A DNA stretch of 64,000 bases from Macrotrachela quadricornifera (Eukaryota; Rotifera; Eurotatoria; Philodinida; Philodinidae): contig JAJEKB010021087.1 of NCBI GenBank assembly GCA_022393335.1, positions 745,435 to 809,434 of the forward strand, read 5' to 3'. Positions 57,580-64,000 of the stretch are shown here, piece by piece. Below the pieces are notes generated by a model, which saw nothing but the letters and a program-made list of their open reading frames with translations, had not been told where the DNA came from and did no database searches. The position numbers and the translations under genes were made by a program. Position 1 is the first letter of the stretch. Every line of letters starts with the position of its first letter.

Positions 57580-59658
57580 TATATATTTATTGTTCAGAGA
57601 TGGATTAGATAGCCCGGATGTTGTTTTCATTTTCGTATGTTGTGACTTGTTTTTAGGAACGTAAAAAATATATAGAAAAATAGATTATTAAATATGCCAT
57701 ATATCACAAAATAGTTATACTTATCTCGAAAAGAGTGTTCTGGTTTAGTCAAATAAAATGAACCATCAACTAGAGATAGAAATCGTGAAAGAACTGAAAA
57801 TCTTACGAATAAGTAGATTTATTGCTAATAAAGTATGTGTAAGTGAATAGAAGAAAATACAAATTCAATCACCAATGTCCTCATCTATTTTGCTACTGGC
57901 TTCAACCTCTGATTCATTAGTGGTATTGTTATCCGTTTCATTTTCTGTATTATCACTTGTATCACTCTCAATTTCGCTTCTGGTTGATGCTGATACGGTT
58001 ATTTGATACTTTTGATCATTATCGTCAATTGGCTCTTCCTCAATACGTTCAATATATTTATCTGTTTGTCTGAAAACAAGTCCATGTTTCTCTACACGGA
58101 CAATATAACTTCCAGCAGTTGCAGGATCCAAGGCAGCCATCTACTTCGAAGCCAATCGGAAGCTGTTATTGTTTGTTCTAACGTAGTCTTTCATGCCATC
58201 CCATACTAACTCTATGCCATTTAATATACAATGTGTAACAGATAATCTGAAAGAAATCACAGTGGCTTCTTTAAAACATATGAAAGAAGGTTTTGTCTCT
58301 TCAGCTAACTGACAATGCCATGTAGCATTGTCAATGATAATCGCAACTCTGGCAAAAACATCTATTGTAATCAGATGAAACCCATTCTTGCTGCTCATGG
58401 GTGAAATAGCTAAGCGAGCTTCTATAAAATATAACATCATGATGTGCGATCATGTTGTTTAACTATAAGAGGATACTGATACCTCTTGTGTCATTATGTC
58501 TGAAATGGCTAGCTTATGTTTCAGACTCTATCGAAATCATTTTCTTTTCATCATCGTGAAAATACGCTACTGTTCCATTATTGCGAATATCATCGAATCA
58601 ACGAAAATATTTCACTCGTTGAGCCATGAAATTTATTGAGTCTAGCGGAAGAGATGTCTTCAATGTTTGTCTGTAACGAAAACCGAGCTTTTTCATCCAT
58701 TGGAAAAGTGTTGTTCTACTGTGAATTGAAAAACCTGAATTTTCATGTAAAAGTCGAATGAGAATTTTTTCAGTTGTCAGATAAAGTTGTTTTGCTAGAA
58801 TTGCATGAAACTGATACCTAGTCAGAAAAATATTATCAAATATTTAACAGTTATTTTAATAGATACAGAATATTGTCCTGCTCGAATCGGTTAGTTCGGT
58901 TGCTTTTCATCCCCTATTTCTCTTCTGTATTGGACAATCCGATGTAGGTACGTCCACCATAACTTTATGCTTCTTGTGCGATCGCTTCACTGATGCACTT
59001 GCTTCTGAAATTGTTTCACTTCTCAATTGCCTTTTATCTTTCTTAACTTATTCTTCTTTTTCTTTTAAGCTGGTCACTCTCTTTTCAGAATCGAAAGAAT
59101 AATCTTTCTGAAATGTCAAACATTGATATTAAACGATCGGTTATATTGGATAATGGAATTTGAAGTCTGTTCTTTTCTCTTCCTGCGAAACTGATTATTC
59201 GAAGCAATGACTGCTTCATGTCTTTGCTGTACTATTTCCCGCCTAGCATTGTCGAGTGAAAGTTTGACTAAATTAATGGTCATACAAATACAAAACTTAT
59301 GAGAGGATCAAATAATAATAAATGCCTCTCTTTTGATCCTTTGAGCTCATCAGCAAAGATTAAAAAATACTCACGTATATTAGAAAACCTACTTACTCGT
59401 AAAATTTTCAGTTCTATCGCGATTCGTTTCTATAGTTGAAGGCTCATTTCATTTGACTAACCAGAACACTCTTTTCGAGATAAGTTGAACTATTTTGTGG
59501 TATATGACATATTTTGTACATTTCAAAAACAACTCAGAACATACGAAAATACAATACTATTCTATCCAAACGTCAAATGATAGAGACCTGCAGTTTATGT
59601 AGTTTTATAGAACAACATCCGGGCTATCTAATCCATTTCTGTATAAGAAATATATATT
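57580..59658. mobile_element. 2.1-kb DNA transposon with TIRs of about 200 bp
   Basis: The ends are inverted copies: 'atggattagatagcccggat' (57,600) against its reverse complement near 59,619-59,638; 'ttcgtatgtt', 'acttgtttttaggaac', 'ccatatatcacaaaatag' and 'tatctcgaaaagagtgttct' (57,721) against the right arm down to about 59,452. The right arm carries an extra 60 bases or so. The outer 'atatatt' on both sides fits a TA target. The interior holds one minus-strand transposase remnant. Confidence 0.8.
57865..59281 (-). pseudogene. IS630/Tc1-superfamily transposase of the long-TIR element
   Basis: From the ATG near 59,281: 'MTINLVKLSLDNARREIVQQ', and later 'GFSIHSRTTLFQWMKKLGFR' and 'TSLPLDSINFMAQRVKYFR', a stop, 'YFHDDEKK' (first catalytic Asp region), 'ARVAIIIDNATWHC' (second Asp-x-Ala..H), and 'HCILNGIELVWDGMKDYVR' (final catalytic segment, with N-G-I-E for N-P-I-E), then an acidic tail to 57,865. 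Several stops split it, including TAG after 'RLASK' at 58,141. One intron-like junction lies near 58,820. Decayed but collinear with the family. Confidence 0.75.
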
Positions 59659-61050
59659 GAGGTATATGAGAATGATAAAATTAGGTATGTTACTTAGCTG
59701 ATCAGTTGTACCTTTATATGATGCCATCCTTTTAGTTTTTATATAGAAATGGTGCCCAGATCCTGTCCTTTCGAACAGTGAAAAACTGCAGCTCTCTAAC
59801 TCTTTCTTATCAAAAGTTATTCGAAAAATGGCAACCTGCTTTTTATTTCTGAATCGATAATAGTTGAGTCTTTATTTTATCTTTATTCTAGATACATATA
59901 AAAACACATATTAATCCTCGATAACACCGCAATTGAAACACGTCATCGCCTCTTATATAGTATCGAACACGTTTCCCAAATAACCAGATAAAACAGAAAA
60001 ACAATTCCACACCCGTCTTACAATATAAGACAACCGATAAAGACTGCAATCTTTGCCCATCATTATCAAATTCATAAACTACATATAACCAATACTTTAA
60101 CTTTAATAACGCTACAACCAACAAAACTATAGTATCTCATTTTTAACAGAATCAATATTGAAGAATGCTATTTTGATTTTCTATTAATTTTATTTTATTA
60201 GATTCCATTTATGCGAATTATTTCAGCTCACCTCTTCCTCCTCCAAAGATCGATTTCAGTTCAGATGTGTTGAAATTTGAAGCGTATGTTAGGACTGAGG
60301 TGATGAGGCTGTGATCAAAGTTTCAGCTCGATATCCTGATGTTTGACACACATATGAATCAATCAATGGTCAAAAATTGCTCATTTTGTGCGCAAGATGT
60401 CTCCGTGGATCTTCAATCAATATATAGATACCTTTTTTCAAAAAACTCTTACCTATGAAACGGAGAAAAGGGTTGACAAATTCATTCACTCGAAAAACGC
60501 TTAGAAAGTGGCGCTCTAGTTATGCAGTTTTTGACGCTCTTTCAAACAAAAAAGAATATTTGATTTTATATAGTACTGTAATAGAATGCTGCTGCAAATA
60601 CGGAAAGCTATTGCATGTAAAAGACATGTATAGTAAAATTATTATATCTCAGCCAAAGTGCAAGGAATAGAGCTGAAAATTCCAATGATACGAGAATAGC
60701 TTATCCCAAGTATGTCCTGAAATTTCTACCTCTATACAATGTATTAGGGTGAAGATCGAATTTTATCAAGTTGATGAAGAGAAATCGCTGAGGATTTTAT
60801 TTTGAAGGGAAGAGCTTAAACCATCTGATGAGTCCGTGAAAATAGAACGTAACGCATCGTGGTATGTTTATTATTTGAAGTTACCACCCTCACACCTCTA
60901 TTTGATAAGACCGCTGAGTAAAATCAAAACATATATGTTCTGACAGCTTCATTCATCGTCAAAATGACTTGACTAACACGTTTTTGATGATAACCATACA
61001 AAACATTTACAAAAACACAACACAAGCATTCAAGACGATATAAATGAAAA
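59659..61050. other. intergenic stretch, nothing firmly recognised
   Basis: AT-rich. At 60,831 'ctgatgagtccgtga' matches the 5' half of a hammerhead ribozyme core, but the required 3' half is missing. The small ORFs here have no features. Confidence 0.3.
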
Positions 61051-61460
61051 ATACACTGTGTCTGATAGATATGAAACGGTCCGCTGATTCATACAGGTAT
61101 ATGCAAGTGGCAAAAAACTAAGTAGTGTGACCAAACATGTACACACGCTCATATTACTATGATACATACAAGGAAGAGAAAAGGAGAAAAACACGGCAAT
61201 AAGGAGCGTATTGATTAAAAAATATTGTGTGTATATTCAAAAATGTAACGGTACATTGATTCAGGCAGGTATAATTAAGTGGGAAAAAGTTAAATAACTC
61301 CGTCCAATATGTACATCAGTGTAGACTATATTCAAAAATTAAAAAAAAACAGAAAAATACTAGTGATAACGATCGTACTGATAAGAAATACTGTATGTAT
61401 ATTCACATTGTAATGGTTCATTGATTCAAATAGATAGAGGAAGTGATAAAAGAACCAGAC
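61051..61460. repeat. three diverged direct repeats with a period of about 165 bp
   Basis: Segments near 61,060-61,125, 61,212-61,290 and 61,378-61,455 share an order of 'tg(a)taagaaatactgt', 'tatattca', 'gtaa(c/t)ggt', 'attgattca', 'gata/ggta' and 'aagtg...aaaa'. Divergence is high. Non-coding. Confidence 0.4.
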
Positions 61461-61906
61461 GATGTTATCGTCGATATATATGTCATATACCAGCCATTGC
61501 AACTATACAAAACAAAACTTTTTCGGTCTCTAGCATCACATAACAAGTAAGTGTTTTTGGTTTTCTACATGCACATGAACGCTAGTGATAAAATAAAAAT
61601 CAAAACTCGAGAGTCAGTCAAAGCGAGCAGCTGTAAATCATTGGAATGTTTCAAAATAGATGTTGAGTGAAATAGCTTTTACTTCAAACCGCATCAAACT
61701 GATAGAAATTCCATATACTCTTAGACTTTATTGAGAACTAAAACAATAGAAGTTGTAAATCTCATAGTTCGATATAAGAAGGGAAATATGATCATGCTCA
61801 TAACTACTTTCTTAATCTAGAATCCAATTCTATAAGAAGCCTTGAAACTATAAAGCACATTATTTGTTTTTTCTTATAGTAATTAAAACCCTTATATACA
61901 GTTAAA

Positions 61907-62095
61907 ATGCAAAACAATCAAGCATACGTAGATGCCTATAAGAATTACAATGGTAATAGTACTGAGAAGATGCTGCATGCAGTAAACAGTGTTAGTTATG
62001 GTGGGCCCAGTAGTAACACATATTCAGGTTATGAAACGGAAAAGAAATACTATGAATTTAGTAGCAATGGAACATTATTAACATCTAATAGGTAG
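61907..62095 (+). CDS. small ORF, 62 residues, unknown
   Basis: Starts MQNNQAYVDAYKNYNG and is rich in Asn, Ser, Tyr and Gly, without a signal peptide or membrane segment. A pyrimidine tract ending in 'cttatag' lies about 27 bases before the ATG and would suit a splice acceptor, so the ORF could be a real short gene or a terminal exon. Its composition differs from the AT-driven junk ORFs around it. No family recognised. Confidence 0.35.
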   Translation: MQNNQAYVDAYKNYNGNSTEKMLHAVNSVSYGGPSSNTYSGYETEKKYYEFSSNGTLLTSNR

Positions 62096-62530
62096 TCCAG
62101 ATATGACGTTGACTACGCTTGAACGTAGGATGTAAACAAATGTTTCCGACTAGATCAAACTTGGTAACTAGAATTCTTCATATCAGATATTTCTTTCACG
62201 AATAAACAGTGTTGATCTAACTACAATAATGAATCACTACCTTCGTTTAAAATAGGTATATTAAGAAAAATGCAGATTATTGAATTGTTAAATCACTTGA
62301 AGAACCAACGATCAGAGCGTCCATATTCTTAATTGTCGTTTTTTTCATATGTTTTGAAATTTTTACATACGAATGCGACGTATTCTATGCAAATTCTGCC
62401 GTAGCAATAATTTAAATAATATGGTTTATCTGGTCCAAGAAGATGTACATATGCGCATGAGGGTAATACACAACTGTATATGTTCTGCTCTGATGCATAT
62501 CTGAAGTCAGTTGAAAATAAGTGATGTAAT
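62096..62530. other. spacer, nothing recognised
   Basis: AT-rich, no features. Confidence 0.35.
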
Positions 62531-62944
62531 ATGGAAATAAAATCAAAAGAAAGCTGGAATACAATAACTACCAGTGCTCATGCAACTGCTTTATCAAACT
62601 TCAGATCAGGACGCAGACGCGTTGTGCAGAATTTTGTCCTAGTATGGCTTGATGCCAAGGTCAACGAAAACAATGAAGATTTTCAACATTCACGTGAGGA
62701 ATTACGAAAGATCGTCGTTGATGTACAACAATTTGCTGACCCTGCCCAGTGTATCAAACATCTGGAGAGCATTGAAGATCAAAAAGTTTTTTTGATTATT
62801 TCCGGATCACTCGGTGAAAAAACAATACCCCGTATACACAGTATGGCTCAAATAGACACCATTTTTGTTTTCTGTTTTAAAACAGAACAACATAAAGTTT
62901 GGGCGAAAGAATGGTCCAAAATTGAAGGTGTATATCGTTCATGA
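62531..62944 (+). pseudogene. N-terminal domain of rotifer ADP-ribosyltransferase/TPR-type protein, truncated
   Basis: 137 residues: a basic start, then 'NFVLVWLDAKVNENNEDFQH', 'LRKIVVDVQQFADPAQCIKH', 'KVFLIISGSLGEKTIPRIHS', 'MAQIDTIFVFCFKTEQHKVW' and 'AKEWSKIEGVYRS'. This is the alternating beta/alpha receiver-like domain that in bdelloids commonly precedes an arginine-specific ADP-ribosyltransferase or TPR region. Here the frame stops right after the domain and nothing of the expected C-terminal part follows. It is either a truncated gene copy or a stand-alone domain. Confidence 0.6.
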
Positions 62945-64000
62945 CGTCGTCCATCAAAGACATCCCGTAACGAACATGAGCTGAGAATATCTCGAAATTC
63001 AGTTTTCGACCTGTTCATAGGTAATGCATTCACGTTTGTCAACTTTCAGTCTGGTCCTTTTCCAAACGACAAAGCGGAAAACTCTTGAAACTTGGCATAT
63101 GTATGCATCTTGGAAAACTACAACCTCTCTAAATTTTACCTCAATTGACTGTATGATACAAATTTTATAAGAAAAATACAGGGTATCAACGTGCTTACAT
63201 AAAAAACCCTTCCCTCTCTTAGCGGTGTCAGAGATGTTAAGATTCCTGCGAATGGTTCAGTTATTAAGGGAAACGATTCATAAACAGTTTGTACCGAAAA
63301 CTTAGGCTTATCTAATAGCAAAGCACTCGTTTTAAAACATTGCGCGGCTTCCGACCTGTAGTGAAAATACTAAGGTAATATATTCACTTTTTGTGCTCTA
63401 TTTTTTTTCCTGATAGACTTATTGTTTTCGACAACAGCCCAGACGTGTTAAAATAGGTTCCTTCAAAGTTAGTTGCGAAATTATTTGAGATTTTACAATA
63501 AAAAATAGGATATGAATTAGTATCGTAGAGCTAATGTTTGTTCTTTCATAATATTAGTACATCACAAGCACTTCTTCGTCATTTTGTTAAATCATCTTAT
63601 AATCGATATTGAATAGCATATTTTCGTCTAGAAATTAGAATTTTTAAGTTTTTGTATCTATTTCTTCAGGGTTTTTAAAACAACCGAGGATCTACAAATA
63701 TCCCTATTTCTTTGACAACATATTATCGAAAAATTGTTCTAGAAGAAATATTGATTTATCAAAATTTAATGGCATGCTACAATAGACTAATGACTTTTGT
63801 TTTATTTTCATTTTGCCATCTTAGTGAAACAAAAACCAAATAGCTACTCGAGATTTCTATGAAATATACGATGAAGGTATAAGATGTAATTTTCACTTAT
63901 GCTTAGTCAATATATCAACTGATGAGGTATGAAGTGATAGGCTCCTAAGTTTCAATCGTAGGTTTATCTGCCAAATCTGGTTTAACCTAAAGCAATCATA
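62945..64000. other. 3' flank, nothing recognised
   Basis: No ADP-ribosyltransferase, TPR or other domain found to the window end. AT-rich. Confidence 0.4.

Noticed and set aside
60831..60870. Possible hammerhead ribozyme (ctgatgagtccgtga)
   Set aside because: Only the 5' half of the catalytic core is present; no pairing stem II strand and no GAAAC follow within a usable distance.
1..64000. CRISPR arrays, operons, bacterial promoters or viral genes
   Set aside because: The window is eukaryotic; repeats are transposon-derived palindromes or minisatellites without spacer structure, and no viral gene was recognised.

Overview
The window looks like nuclear DNA of a metazoan, most likely a bdelloid rotifer (Rotaria/Adineta type). 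The sequence is strongly AT-rich. Its genes are compact, with many introns of about 45-75 bases and clean GT-AG borders. One gene is a clear animal elongation factor 1-beta. Several predicted proteins belong to types that are abundant in bdelloids: type II membrane proteins with a Ser/Thr-rich stalk and a lectin-like ectodomain, F-box proteins, the N-terminal domain found ahead of ADP-ribosyltransferase/TPR proteins, ionotropic glutamate receptors, and many decayed DNA transposons. The assignment is inference; no marker such as rRNA or a telomere repeat is present.

Layout. 1-5,400: decayed palindromes, a small secreted cationic peptide gene (2,640) and two foldback elements. 5,557-7,845 (-): an eight-exon protein kinase with a C-terminal pair of TRAF/XAF1-like zinc fingers. 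8,856-9,153 (+): a two-exon, 74-residue secreted peptide. 10,918-14,086 (-): a multi-exon membrane protein with two LamG-like domains. 14,650-17,110: a 2.5-kb element with long inverted repeats. 17,608-18,537 (+): an intronless NmrA/isoflavone-reductase-like gene. 19,390-22,580: two composite palindromic elements. 22,730-22,977 (-): mariner fragment. 23,264-26,193 (-): a two-exon ionotropic glutamate receptor. 27,998-29,654 (+): an F-box gene with one frameshift. 29,797-31,942: a piggyBac transposon with TTAA duplications and a single in-frame stop. 33,658-34,173 (-): a secreted PLAT protein. 35-41 kb: repeats, a Tc1 remnant, a 973-bp TIR element and a SWIM-finger remnant. 41,889-42,805 (-): EF1B, seven exons. 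43-47 kb: two foldbacks, a mariner pseudogene and a TIR element with a repeated 12-mer. 48,276-49,052 (+): a Sulfotransfer_4-like protein. 49.8-50.9 kb (-): a CENP-B/Tc5-like transposase pseudogene. 51,588-53,298 (+): a cytochrome P450 pseudogene. 53,720-55,669 (+): a membrane protein interrupted by a 400-N gap. 57.6-59.7 kb: a long-TIR transposon. 61,907 and 62,531 (+): a small ORF and a truncated ADP-ribosyltransferase-type N-terminal domain.

There is no operon-like organisation; the genes are unrelated and lie among non-autonomous DNA elements. The main theme is the density of palindromic elements. At least ten foldback or TIR structures are visible, several share terminal sequence or arm sequence with each other, and one family (three copies) has a member inside an intron. 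The items most worth following up are the kinase/zinc-finger fusion, the foldback families with repeated CpG-containing motifs, the spliced secreted peptide, and the divergent glutamate receptor pore.
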